A DNA stretch of 64,000 nucleotides, from the NCBI GenBank assembly GCA_905221615.1, contig CAJNDT010000487.1, forward strand, positions 124,001-188,000, in the 5' to 3' direction. A program made the translations under genes and the position numbers. Positions 11,461-22,620 of this stretch are shown in pieces; position 1 is the first letter of the stretch; each line of letters opens with the position of its first letter. The notes below the pieces were generated by a model. The model saw only the letters and a program-made list of their open reading frames with translations. It ran no database searches and had not been told where the DNA came from. Origin of the DNA: Symbiodinium sp. CCMP2592. Lineage: Eukaryota; Sar; Dinophyceae; Suessiales; Symbiodiniaceae.

Positions 11461-12010
11461 TGAATTAATTAAGCGCCGATTTTGATTATGTTAATTCTCG
11501 GGGCTCGAAGTTAAAGTGAGCTGATTCTAATTATTTTGATTATTTCAATTATTGTAAAATGCCCTGCATTGGGTGCTACCGTGTATTATACGGACTTATT
11601 AAAAATATTGTAATTATTTCGATTCTCGGTGCCCCAAAAGAATTCACATAATGAAAGCAACCCCTCGATCCAAGCCCAGGCTCCCAGATCAAGGGATTAA
11701 TAAATAATCAAAACAATTGAAATACTTAGAATAATTGAAATATCTAAACTCGGCTGATTTTGCTGATTTCAATTCTCGCGGCTGGAAAATAATTAAAAAT
11801 AGGTAAAATAATAAAACAACTGAATGATTGAAGTAATTCATGTTTTTTCCTCATTTCAACTGTTTCAATTATTGGATTGGGGGCTACCACCTTTTTGAAT
11901 CAATTTGGTTATTTTAATTCTCGGGGCTACGGAATAACAAAAATATTTAAAGTAAATATATTTTTTGAATTATTTCAATTATTTGGGCGTGGAAAGAATT
12001 AAAATAATAG
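11461..12010. repeat. AT-rich degenerate tandem repeat with a conserved ATTCTCGG(G)GCT core
   Basis: A strongly AT-rich block in which a short GC-containing core, close to TTNATTCTCGGGGCT, recurs at about 11494, 11622, 11772 and 11917, that is every 128-150 bases. The intervening DNA is runs of AATTATTTNAATT. No coding potential. Confidence 0.6.
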
Positions 12011-12062
12011 AAGTAATTAAATACACAGACCAAAGAGGGCGTCAAATATACCCTAAAGGAGC

Positions 12063-12146
12063 CTCTCTCTCTCATATATGTATATATACATATATACACA
12101 TGTACCATATGTATGTCGGTATGTGTATGTGTGTGTTTATATATGT
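12063..12146. repeat. Compound microsatellite (CT)n then (TA/TG/CA)n
   Basis: A CTCTCTCTCTC run is followed by alternating purine-pyrimidine sequence (TATATACATATATACACATG and then TGTGTATGTGTGTG). Alternating tracts of this kind can be slip-prone. The short ORFs across it are chance frames. Confidence 0.8.
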
Positions 12147-12436
12147 ACAGAAGAACAAGACCGAACACATCACGATACAAGCCAAACCAGTAATTTAACA
12201 AAATACAATTTAACACATTATGCTATACACCACGGGATAGCACAATCTGCTTTGGTAGAAGATGGTAATCAAGTTTACAAGAAGCAAACAGACGATAAAA
12301 CTCTGTGCCATGTTGTATCAATATGCGATGTTGTATGATTTCGTGGTATTTCATGATATTGGGCGGTGTTGCCATAAATTACATGGTGCAGTCAACACTA
12401 AAGTTCACGACAATTTACATGATACATTTTGTTCTT

Positions 12437-13000
12437 GGGTTTAGGGCTGTTACGTTGATAGCTGTTTAGGGCTAACGGTTCTTGGGTTTTGTGTTCTTGG
12501 GTTTAGGGCTTAGGGCTTACTTAGCATGGCTTCGGGTTCTTGGGTTTAGGGGGTTTAGGGGATCGGATTCTTGGGTTTAGGGGTCAAGGCCTTTGGGTTT
12601 AGGGCCTAGGCTTCTCGGGTTCAGGGCTTTTGGGTTTATGGCTGTGGATTTTTGGGTTTAGGGTCTAGGGTTCTTGCGTTTAGGGCTTGTATAGCAGAGT
12701 ATAGTTCAAGATAGTGCAGTATAGTATAATGTAGAATGGTAAGACTAGACTTGGGTGCCTGGGTTTGGGTCTTAGAGTTCTTGGGTTTCGAGCTCAGGGT
12801 TCTTGGGCTTGGGGTTGGCGCTTCTTCGAAATAGAGTTCTTGGTTGTGGGCTTAATTAGGGTTAGGTAAGGGCTGAGGGGTTTGAGGCCAAAGGTTCTTG
12901 GATTTAGGGCCTAGGGTTATCTGTTTTTGGGTTTAGGGCAGGGTAGGGCTTGGTGTTCTTGGGCTTATGATTCTTGGGCTTAGGGTTTAAGGGTATAGCC
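12437..13000 (+). repeat. Degenerate telomere-like (TTTAGGG-type) interstitial tract
   Basis: About 560 bases are built from irregular copies of GGGTTTAGGG, mostly inside a longer motif TTCTTGGGTTTAGGGC. TTTAGGG is the Arabidopsis-type telomere repeat also reported in dinoflagellates. The copies are separated by unrelated bases and are not a clean array, so this is not an active telomere end. It could be an old healed end, a fusion scar or a telomere-derived repeat. A short tract with AGTATAG motifs (about 12690-12740) interrupts it. Confidence 0.7.
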
Positions 13001-13160
13001 TACGTAGTACAGGCTAGCATCGCGAAGTTTCGTACTATTATTGAGGTATGAGGCAGTGCAAGATAGAATAATCTTCTAGTGCAGCACACTCTGGCCAAGA
13101 CTATGCGATGCGACACAACACAAATAGTAATCTAGCTTTCGTGGCCCTCTTCTCAGGTAT

Positions 13161-13234
13161 GCTACTGCTGCTACTACTATTCCTGCTACTACTAGAGTTG
13201 CTGCTGCTGCTACTACTGCTACTTCTACTACTGC
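13161..13234. repeat. CTG/CTA triplet repeat
   Basis: An imperfect trinucleotide run of GCTACTGCTGCTACTACT type over about 74 bases. It has no surrounding open frame that would make it a coding Leu/Ala tract. Confidence 0.8.
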
Positions 13235-16200
13235 CATGTTTGTGACTACTATATTGCGACAGCAATACTCATGTGGGGTTATGCGGTCCTTGAACTTTTA
13301 TTAAGTCAGCAGGAGCACAAAAGCCCAAAGTTCTAAAACAATGACATCTTTTCAAACCTCCAGCTGAGGGATGGAGAAGTCATGCCAGTCATGCTCTGGG
13401 ATATAGTCTAGTGTCCGAATGCCATGTTGCGTGGTAGTGCAGTAATTTATGATGAATCATGTTTTGGTTCCCCACTTTCGGAAACCCAGCAAGGTGATTC
13501 AAAAATAACCTATCGCCGGAGAATTTGCAACGAGCAAAGGGAGGCGCTGGAGATCCCAGCATTGACGACAGCACAATGGATAGGGTTTCACACGACATGC
13601 CGCAGTAGTGCTGGCTGTTTGTGGACCAATCAAAGTTGAGCAGAGAGGCAATCAACAACTCCAAGGTTAGAGAAACCGGCCACAAGCTGAGGAAAGGAGC
13701 AAACACAATGGGCCAAACAACCCCTTGAGTTGAAAAAGAGACCACGGCAGGTCAAAAAGAAACTCGCGAAAGCCTTTCACAGCAGTGGCGGCAAGGAAGG
13801 CACCTCAAGGTTCAACAGTTAGAGAAATGGCATGCCAGAGTGCGGAGGGACCCACAAAGAACAGCTGCGAGACGCGAGACAATACGACCAGGGTCAAAAG
13901 GACATCCGAGGTCAGGATCAACACGTCGGAGGCCCAAGAATCATCGTCGAGGTAAAGCAAAAAGAAGACTGTTGGGATTTCGGCTGTGGAGGCAAGGAAA
14001 ACATATGTAAGGGTTCATGAAAGGAGTTCACGGGATCGGGTTTCGGGTTCAGCTAGCAGAGGTATGCGTAGTCACGGCAGGACTGCGTCGACCTCTTCTG
14101 CACCGAGTGCTTCATCAGACTGCATCGCAAAGGGAAGCGCAGTTGTCTCAGAATTCCATTCCACTTTCCCATCCCATTGCAAGGCAATGAAAGGCTTGCG
14201 GGTTTCAAAGCTCTCTCGAAGGTCAAAGGCCTAGGTAGTTCCACCCCAGATCGACAAGTGTTGATCTTTCCTGGTCATTCCGCTTTCCTGCTACTTCATT
14301 TTCTCCGAGTGCTCGTCGGTAGTAGAGGTGTGCCGCTGCGCAATTCAATCACCGAGGACGTCAGCATGTGCACCTGACAATCGCCTCCCAGCTGCAAGCA
14401 GTATTCGCGAGTGCGAGTAGGCCGCAAAAGGCCGCGTTGCAAAGATCATGAGGACAACACTGGGCAAATTTTTCGGGGTGGCTTCCTGGTGCCCCCAGAA
14501 GAAGCGCAGGCATGTTCTCTTGCTCCAGGGCATGTCGTTTAAGTAGAACAAGCCTCCCAGCATGCCAAATTAGTGCCTTGTGCAGGTGCTTACAGACAGA
14601 GCACGGTCGACTGTCAAAGCCTCATTGCCTTCTCAAGCCAATACATCTGTTCAACAAAGCATCAGTGAAGGTCGAAACTGGCCCATGGGTGCCTTTTCGC
14701 GATGATGAGCTCAATGTGTACTGGCAACTCTCCCAGCTTGACCCTACAGGTGTTTAACCGCTTGTTTGCATGTCAAAGCTGCATGTAGTGTCTGTGTATG
14801 TGTGCTTGAGGTACCATCTGGTTGAGAAGAGGCTCGCTTCTTCCAGACTTTGCTCAGGAGGGTCAGCCCGTCACTCCAAATCGACCTGTCTCCAAGGTCC
14901 GTGTCGCAGAGTCCAGTGGATCCCGTAACAGGCTTGGAAGAGTGACGCTCCATCTATTCTGGCCACCCAGAGTTTGGGTCTACGGACGTGTCAGGTGTGG
15001 ATGCTGCCGTTGGAGTCGATCCGTTGCCCGATGAGGAGGGATGATATTGCCGACTCACGATTCTGTTTCACTTGTTCTCACCTGCATGCAGTTTCACCGA
15101 CAGAGAGTGTATCGCATGATGTCATGAGGAAATGCCGATGGCATTGATAGTATGTGCTCAGCTCGTTGCCACAGTTGCCAAAACGAATTAAATGTAACAA
15201 AATCACCACTCACCTGAGCCGCTCGGCCAACATGTTTTCTGCGAAGGCTTCGGAGACAGGTGCTGTCATTGAAGCTGGCGCCATATCCTGGTTTCCGTCA
15301 CTTGGAAGACTCGGCTTGTAATGGAACCAAGGCCACTCGAAGTTCATTTTGCCCATGGGGAGCTAAACTTGACACGATCATCAGGCCGGCAAGTCGTACA
15401 ACCTAGCAAGGAAGGGGTAATCCTTCATCCATCTCATCCAGGGTGTTATATTGACATATGTGCCTCGGATGATTTTTAACGTGATTCTGTCACTGTGATA
15501 TGGTCATGAAGAGTATGCGTATTGTCATCATTTTCTTGCTGTCTCTATTCATTCAAGGTCTGGCAAGTCTTGGCCAGCTTAAGCGGCAAGGTCTAGACCA
15601 TAGTCCTCCCATGTGGACTTCGCCACTCGGATTTCTTGAGTAGTAGTTAAGCAACTTCGCCCGGAGCACCGCCGAAGCATGGACAGCGATTCTCCAATGT
15701 CGCGATGGGAGCCCGACTCTAAGTCCGAAGCTTCCTGAGTGATTCCGTCGCTCGTTGCATCAGTCCATCCCACGAGGAATGGCGACGACAGCATGTTCCG
15801 TCCGCAGTCTGTGCAGGCGGGAGGTGGCTCGTTTAAGCAGAGAGCCGAAGCAGTCAAGCGTTGAGCTATTAACAAACACTTGAATCCGAGGACTTGCGAC
15901 AGTTTGAAGCGGAGCGCTGTTAACGGTATTGGCATAGTCTGCACGCAGCTCCATGCCTATATGCTCGTGGTTTTGCAAGCAACCCGCGCCGTTGTTCCCA
16001 TAGCTCATATTGCGCGAACCGTCCTCGATGCTTCGTCCAATTCGTAGGTGTCGCAATCTGAGCTATGAAACTGATGTCATGAGTCATGGTTAACCATGTA
16101 CATAAAGAGGCACCGTCTTGCGGACATTGTCTCATCACTTTTCTGTTGCCTGCGCATGGACCCGCTTGCCGGACCATGCAGCAGAGCTTGCCATAGCTTA

Positions 16201-16750
16201 TCCGCACGGAATGCAACTTTGGCTCAAGAACTTGAGTGTAAAGCTCAAGCAATTGCCGTACTAGCTAAATTGCTAGTAGTCTTTCGATCCTGAGGATTCG
16301 AGCCATTCTCCTTGCACAGACAACTTGTCGCGCATCTTTGGCGAGAAAACACTCGGACCGAGTTTGGCTGCAGGGAGTTTTGGATACAGCTTGACAACTG
16401 CAAGTTCGTAGAGGGCAAACCACTCTATACCAACACGCTCGGTGAGGTGAGCAGTATCATCGACACCAAACCCTCACACAGGTTATCAGCCGTAGGCTCT
16501 GCCTACGAGCGCGGTTGACACTTGCTACATCCAAAATGACCTCTGGGTCGAGTGCGTATACGACATGGACCCTCAGCGGTGCAGTGGCAGCGCCAGCTGT
16601 TGGTGAGCGAGCGATGGCAGATGGTGCCGCTACTGGGGGTTCCCCGCTAGGTTGATGGGTCTCCGGTCCCGGCTCTGCCCGCTAGTGATCCTTCCCCTTC
16701 CCTAGGTTCGGGGGGATGCTATAGTTGCTATGGCTGGGGTACTTCTAGAT
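13235..16750. other. Unassigned 3.5 kb with a few exon-like frames
   Basis: No recognised family. The most protein-like + strand frame is at about 14640-14757 (contains KVETGPWVPFRDDELNVYW, ending TAA), probably an exon. Minus-strand frames of 98-121 codons at 15579-16252 have no motifs. A spliced-leader-like 3' end occurs at 16213-16228 (see findings). Confidence 0.3.
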
Positions 16751-16751
16751 C

Positions 16752-17525
16752 CAGGAAGCTAGGGAAGAAGCTAAGGTCTTCAAGAGAGAGCATGGCTACT
16801 TCAGCGACGACCTCACCTGGATGACGCTAGTTCCCCCGGTCAAGGTCAGCAACCTTGCGGGGATTGGCCGGGATCCGGTCTATGCTCCGGCGCTACCTCC
16901 CCCGCCTGCGAAACGGGATCGCAAACTGCTAAGCGAGGCCCGTAAGCTAAACGAGGAGCGGTTCCTGTGTTCACTCAGGGTTGTTTCACTGGTGTGTCTC
17001 TCCGCGCCGCTGCTCAAGCAACACACCACGCAACAGTTTTGCTTAGCTAAACTTTTCTCTCTAGGCTTGTTTCAGCTTTCCAGCTTTGTAGCTTTTAGGA
17101 CATTTCATTCCAGCAGCTTAAAGTTAGGTATGCCTTTCGCTCCGCTTTGCATGGAACGACAGCCTGCGCCCTACAGCCCCCAACTTCGTGCTGTGCTTGC
17201 AAAACTGGTTAGGGAGGTCAGGACTTTTGATCTCTGCTTGACTGAAGCCACGCTTTTGGACAGCATCAGGGAACTCTGTGACAGGGTCTGCGACTTAGAG
17301 GCGGAGTCTGCGGCCCCCTGTACAGAGAGTTCCCGCTTACACGGGCGATTGCGCCGGCTGGAAGACGAAGTCAACCACGGCCGAGGCTGGTTGACCCACT
17401 TAGCGGAACGAGTGGTCGCTTTAGAGCAGTGCTTGCAAACCACTGCAACTCGCCTGCGCTCCGTGGTTACCATCTTGCGAGAGACGCTTTCAGAAACAGT
17501 GGCTCGCTTTCGCATTTGGTTTTGA
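16752..17525 (+). CDS. ORF upstream of tyrosine recombinase remnant (element-encoded, unrecognised)
   Basis: The frame is open from just after a TAG near 16750 to TGA at 17525, about 257 codons. It begins around EAREEAKVFKREHGYFSDD, passes a Pro-rich stretch and a hydrophobic middle, and ends in a helical region rich in Leu, Arg and Glu (LHGRLRRLEDEVNHGRG). It lies directly 5' of the acidic region and recombinase at 17.6-19.4 kb on the same strand, so it may be the gag-like ORF of that element. An intron inside the hydrophobic part cannot be excluded. No known domain is recognised. Confidence 0.4.
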   Translation, partial: QEAREEAKVFKREHGYFSDDLTWMTLVPPVKVSNLAGIGRDPVYAPALPPPPAKRDRKLLSEARKLNEERFLCSLRVVSLVCLSAPLLKQHTTQQFCLAKLFSLGLFQLSSFVAFRTFHSSSLKLGMPFAPLCMERQPAPYSPQLRAVLAKLVREVRTFDLCLTEATLLDSIRELCDRVCDLEAESAAPCTESSRLHGRLRRLEDEVNHGRGWLTHLAERVVALEQCLQTTATRLRSVVTILRETLSETVARFRIWF

Positions 17526-17529
17526 GGGC

Positions 17530-18340
17530 AACATGTCCACTCACCGCTTGGACTCGCCCGCAGAAGGGCCCGACGGCGAGGACTGCGGCGGCCTCACTGC
17601 TATATGGCCTGATGACGAGCCTACTCCGGTCTTGTCGATTCGGAAGAGCTACGTGCTTCCTTCTTGTCCCACTTTGATGATCAGGATGAAGCCGGAGCTT
17701 CCGAAGCCTCAGTAGCCGAGCCCCCGACGGTCCACGCTAGGGAAACAGACTTCGATGACTCTCTTCTCCCAAGAAGCAAGCTCCGCAGGCGATGGGCTTC
17801 CCCGGCGACTTCGGCACCCGTAACACCCCCACTCCTCTTGGAAGACTCTCCAGGAGCTCCAGGCGGCTCCACTTCTTGGCTGCTTCTTCGGTCAGAGACG
17901 GAGAATGAGGCGGGTGCCGTCGCTTTGCAATCTTCGGGGCCTACTTCAAATTTTCAGCTTTTGCCAATGAGCTTTACGCCCCTCGACCCAGCTTGTTGCG
18001 AACGACTAAGGCCTCCTCATGGAAGGCCCGTTCGGTGTGTTTGCGATACAATTATCGTTTTCAGCTTGGATGTGCTGAAGCACAGCACTCCTGCCCGCGG
18101 CCAATGGCGCCTCCTTCCTTCAGTAATCCGTTTGCGGTACCCAATTGGGGTGCCCAGGTGCCCCGCCTCCGGCTACGCCACTGCCACTTTACACGTCGGC
18201 TAAGGACTGCGCGGCTCATCCCAAGGACACGTCATCAGATCTCCAGGTGTTCCATGACTGTACCAACCCCCCCGCCACTCCTTTCCCGGGCTGGTTGTTC
18301 AGGTGCATCGCTGCCGACCACTACTTTGAGGCCCAGGCGC
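17530..18340 (+). pseudogene. Acidic/Pro-rich N-terminal region of the recombinase ORF, frameshifted
   Basis: Successive + frames give an acidic start (EGPDGEDCGGLTAIWPDDEP) and then HFDDQDEAGASEASVAEPPT, followed by Ser/Pro-rich sequence. Switching of frames near 17650 and 17990 shows small indels. It runs into the recombinase N-terminus without a promoter or stop block, so it is best read as the same decayed ORF. No enzymatic motif is seen. Confidence 0.4.
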
Positions 18341-19420
18341 GCAGCACCCGACTCCATGATCACCAGTCAGGACTTTCACAACGAGGCCAAGAAGAAGAAC
18401 ATCCAGCTTTTCTCCGAGCCCTGTCGGGTACACCTGGGCCTCAGCACTGTGATGTCTCAGCTTTCACACAGCCAGAACGGAGCAGCGATCAAAGCTCGCC
18501 TGCTTTCAAGGGTGAGTAACACAACAGCCGCGAGGTACCTTCGATCAGTGCAGCTTTTCTTTTCCACTTTTGAGGAACTGGGAGGATCAGTCGAGAGCAT
18601 CAACGAAGGCCTCTTTCTGGATGCATTTTTCTCGCTTTCTAAGTCATCTGAGGAGGGCCCACTTTCGAATTCCCAGAACGTGCTCAAAGCCCTTCGCTGG
18701 TACAAGAAGCTCTTGGGTCTTTCAAGTCTTCCTGATCTTTACGGTACAGCTTTCTCCCTATTGTGCACTTCCTCTGATCAAGAAAAGAAGGAGTCCATCC
18801 CGCTGCCGCTGATGTTCGTGGCCTTCTTAGAGCAGCTGCTTCTTGCTTGCCAGTGATACAAGCCCGGAGGACAAGCTTTGGGCCGGCAGCTTCCTCGTCG
18901 CGATCTGCGCCAGCTTGCGGTTCGCGGACTGCCAACACATCCGCTGGAGCAACCTTGTGTGTTAGCTTTTTCACTCTCCAAGACAACCCGCAGTGGCGTC
19001 CCTTGGGGCTTGCTCAGCTTCGGCCCCACTTTGTGCTTAGAGCTGGAGGGGATGACATGGCTTCCACACTGGATAGGTATTCTCGACAGGATTCGGCAGG
19101 CCCTCAAGGACAGGTTCGGTCCTCAGACGAACCTGACTGCTTGTTCTTCCTTGTCCAGGAGGACTCAATCTCTCCAGCTTCTTAGGCCCTAACGCTGCGG
19201 AAGCTTGGAGAGTTGTTGACAAGAGCTGGCATCCCAGCTTCCCAGGCAGCGCAGTATACGCTTCATAGCTGAAAACGCACCATGCTATCATGGATGTCAC
19301 AACTCTCAATCCCGCTTGCGGCACGATTTTTACAGGGGCATCATAAATCACCGGGCCCGGCCCAGCTTTATAGCAGGGACGATGTTTGGCGCGCTTTGAA
19401 AGCACAGCTCCTCCTCTGGC
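18340..19420 (+). pseudogene. Decayed tyrosine recombinase (DIRS/Crypton-like mobile element)
   Basis: Frames on the + strand add up to a tyrosine recombinase, which cuts and rejoins DNA through a 3'-phosphotyrosine. An N-terminal core-binding helix bundle lies at about 18490-18850 (TTAARYLRSVQLFFSTFEEL). The first catalytic Arg sits in ASLRFADCQHIRW at about 18909-18947. A KTTRSGVPWG segment follows near 18980. HS-stop-KRTMLSW and QGHH stand at the second box (about 19262-19345). The candidate nucleophile Tyr is in QLYSRDDVW, codon 19369-19371. At least two frameshifts (near 18850 and 18960) and an in-frame stop inside the H-x-x-K box make it inactive. DIRS versus Crypton cannot be decided because no reverse transcriptase was found next to it. 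Confidence 0.65.
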
Positions 19421-20260
19421 GGGCAGTCCACTCGGGCTTTATAGGCCAGCCAGGCCACAACACAGAGGGGGGCAAGCCCCGCTTTGTGAGCCGCCTTTCT
19501 CACCTGAAGGCACAAGCTGGCATGCTCTTTGCCCCCAGCTTGTTTGCTTCTCTGTGGAAGACGATGCACCTCCTTTGTGACCTGGGAGGATCGCGAACCC
19601 GGAGCTCCGCGAAGCTCGCCAAGCCTCGGAGCCTCCTTTGAAGACACCTCCGCGTCTTCCAGCTTGTGTTCGCCCGCGGCATCAGGTAGAGAACTTCATG
19701 GACTCCGACGGGGAAGAGCCGGGGGCTCGCCCTCAGTCTCCTTTGCATAAAGCACCGCTTCAGGTCGAAGCCTCATGGGCGCCTGAGGAACCGGTTCCCC
19801 CCGCGGCGGAGCCCCAGCCTAAGGCTGGAGTTACATTGCCATTGCAGGGCCGCTCACACTGTAGTGCAGCCCGCTTTTTAATCAGCACTTCACAAATGGC
19901 ACACGCCTGCATTTCGCATACAGGTTCCCGGATGGGTTGTCGGGCTTGCTTTCAGTTGGAGTGTGAGTTTCGCTGCCATCCCCCGGCTGCATTGCCGAAT
20001 TTTCCCCCGCTTTCGAGTTGCCAGAGGATGCTCGCTTATGCAAGCGCAAAGCCTGCATAATCGCTTCTGCTGACGAATCTCAGCCCGCTCTGGACTAAAA
20101 AATCTCGGCGCCCCGCTTGCGGCCATATCGTACGCATGCTCTTGTCTTGGTCTGTCATGCAACCACTTCAATACTTATTCGCTTTCAGCTCGAGCCCCGC
20201 TTTCATGCTCTCCAACCCCGCTCTTCTCCCGCGGTGGGTCATGGCCAAGCATAACGCCGA
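19421..20260 (+). mobile_element. Probable 3' part of the tyrosine recombinase element
   Basis: Continues on the same strand with Pro/Glu-rich frames (19638-20060, contains PEEPVPPAAEPQPKAG) and a small Cys-containing segment MGCRACFQLECEF. No stop-free frame spans it. The boundary with the copia fragment beginning near 20407 is not marked by visible terminal repeats. Confidence 0.35.
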
Positions 20261-20406
20261 GAATTGAATGAAGATTGTCCTTGGCCTGAGTGAGGAGGAG
20301 AAACAAAAGGTGCTGGATGCGCTTGAGGCGAATCCGCTTTTGGAAGCCTCGTCCGCTTCCTCATCCTCACCAGCTCCCCTCACTCCCGCTGAACCTGCTG
20401 ATGCGT

Positions 20407-21770
20407 TGAGATCACAATGAACTCAAAGTACATCGAAGGACTAGTTGAAGTGTTGCAGTTGGATGGTGCATATCCGAAGAAGATACCATGCCCGTCCGAC
20501 AATGGGCGTGCGTTTGCGTCAAGAGCGAACGGGAACAATGCGTTGAGCAAAGAGGATCATCATCCGTGCCGTAAGGGAGTAGGTATACTGCTCTACCCAG
20601 CCCCTGAGCATCCGGATATAATGTACGTTCTTACAAAGCTATCAACGAAGCTAGCTAGTCGAAGCCGATTTGGAAATGCTACGACACGTAGCAAAGTATT
20701 TGAAGGGAACGCCAGAGATTTCTTTGGTGCATGAGAGAAGTTTTCCAGGAAAGAGTTTTGTGGACGAAAGGAACAGAAGTGCTGGAGAGAAAGCGAGGAA
20801 CGTGTATGAAGAGAGATCAGTTCTCGAAGTGGTTACAGACTCAGATTAGGCAGCAGACAGAGAGACAAGACAAAGTGTGTCGTGTGGAGCGATACGACTG
20901 AATGGAAATCTGATACACTTTCAGAGCAAGAGACAGAAGAGTGTTGCGTTATCGTCTTGTGAAGCTGAAACGATAGCAGCTACGTCTATCTTGTCAGAAG
21001 CGATCTTCTTGAAAGGATTGTTGGAAAGGATTCTGGGGATAGAGCCAAGGTTTGTATTGTATTCAGATTCAAGCAGTTCAAGACAGCTGATTGCAAGGAA
21101 AGGTCTCGGCAAGGCCAGACATTTGGACGTTGATCTGTTATGGATTCAGAAGATCAAAGGATTGATCATTAAAGCGATCAAAGGTCAGGATAATCCTGCC
21201 GATCTTGGGACTGAAAGTCTTGCGAAGGACAAGATTCGCAAGTACATGGTGATACTTGGTTATTGTAGCGAAGGATTGGACAAAGAAGGGCCAAGCCAAG
21301 TAAGCATGGTCAAGAAGACACAAGTGGTCAAAGAAAGAATGGTGTTTGATGAGAAGGTTATCTCAAGAATCATCCAGGCTGTAACAACAGCAGTGCTGAT
21401 GAGCTTAGCTGAAGCTAAAGCTGAAGAAGGAAAGAATGATTCAGGACCGACAAGTGTAGTGACGGTTATGTTCATGTGCATGATGGTGATTACAACTGTT
21501 ACCGCCGCCATTTTTATGCTCAAGAAGAGCTTCGAAAGGAAGCCAAAAGGAAGAAGGAAAGAAGAAAAGAGAAAAGATGGCCGAAGCACCGGCCGAAGAA
21601 GCCGAAGTAAGGCAGACTGCGCAAGAGAAGCCTGAGGAGGAAGCTCAAGTGCCAGCCCCCTCAGGAAACAATGGAAGAGCGAATAGCTCGATTGAAGAAC
21701 GATTTCTGGTATCAGATGATAGCCACGTACATGAAGGACAAAGAACAATACAATCGAAGCGATAAGCTAC
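20407..21770 (+). mobile_element. 5'-truncated Ty1/copia remnant, family 2 copy A (RT end, RNase H, membrane segment)
   Basis: Starts abruptly inside RT with a segment matching copy B at 24745 (EIT, then KYIEGLVEVLQLDGAYPKK), including DIMYVLTKLSTKLA. It continues through RNase H: DSD-stop-AADRETRQS, where TAG at 20847-20849 replaces the Trp seen in copy B, then FQSKRQKSVALSSCEAETIA, LYSDSSSSRQLIARKG and DNPADLGTESLAKDKI. A frameshift lies between the two domains near 20660-20780. After RNase H the frame has a hydrophobic stretch (VVTVMFMCMMVITTVTAAIF, about 21447-21510) followed by a Lys/Arg-rich segment. A last, different frame reads METM-like helix then WYQMIATYMKDKEQYNRSDK, ending near 21770. 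No LTR was identified. Inactive. Confidence 0.8.
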
Positions 21771-21999
21771 CTTGATCTTGTTTTGAAGCTTGGTTTGGAG
21801 ACAGCGCACGGACTCCAACTGGTTGCTTGCCCTGCTGCGTAGAGCAGGCACTGGAATTATCACACACTTACACCGGCCACCGGCGGTCCTCACCCGTCTG
21901 CCAGTGACAACGATGCGGTCGACTGGCGTTGTGGGGATGTCCTAGCGGTCACGGGACTGCAGGATCATCAGCTATACGACGTCCCTGTATTTGAGTCGG

Positions 22000-22620
22000 C
22001 TTTGCATGTTCGCCATGCCGCCCTCTGGTCTTTGGACTTCACCTGCTCATGCCCGCTTCACGTTGTTATGTGGAAACCCGGTGCACGGCCTGTCCGCGCT
22101 ACGATGCCGGCACCGACTCGTTGGGACGCCCTGCAACAGACCTTCCGAGGGACCTTCACTTCGCGATATCCGGGGGCGTGGGTACAAGGCCTCCAAACGG
22201 GACCTGATTGGACGGTTCCGAACCTGAAAAAGGCGGATCGCAAGACCGGGGTGGCCTTCAAAGCCATCTGGCAGGGTGCAGTCAGAGCCTCGCCTTTGGC
22301 TACATGCCACCTATGCGGGGTCCCGGCCACCAAAAGGATTGCCAGTGGTGGAAGGAGCATGGAGAGCGGGAACCGGAGTGGTGGCCATCCAGGGAGGATC
22401 CACATTACCCGGCCTGCCTTATCCCACTCTGCCTGAATGCGCTCATGTCCAGGATGAGGCCATTGAGTGTAAAGGAGTGTTGGCGAGTGGGGGGTCCATC
22501 CCGCCCGGAGCCTTTGCAGCAACGGATGCGACAGGGGGAGCCTCCAGAACACGCGAAGTAGTGTGGGGAGTCACCCTGTACACGTGAAAGGATGGCCGCG
22601 ACGAGCTTTTCCTGCACCAG
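22000..22620 (+). mobile_element. Probable LINE C-terminal remnant (Cys/His finger and RNase H start)
   Basis: GC-rich + strand frames, broken by indels, contain ATCHLCGVPATK and then DCQWWKEHGEREPEWW, resembling the C-terminal CxxC...H finger of non-LTR retrotransposons. About 60 codons later IPPGAFAATD, ATGGA and VVWGVTLYT resemble the first strand of a retroelement RNase H domain. Frames switch near 22330 and 22560. No reverse transcriptase core is visible upstream. A host origin for the finger is possible. Confidence 0.35.

Noticed and set aside
16265..16310. B-box-like GGCTCGAATCC on the minus strand
   Set aside because: No five-base T stem or acceptor stem can be formed around it; not a tRNA.
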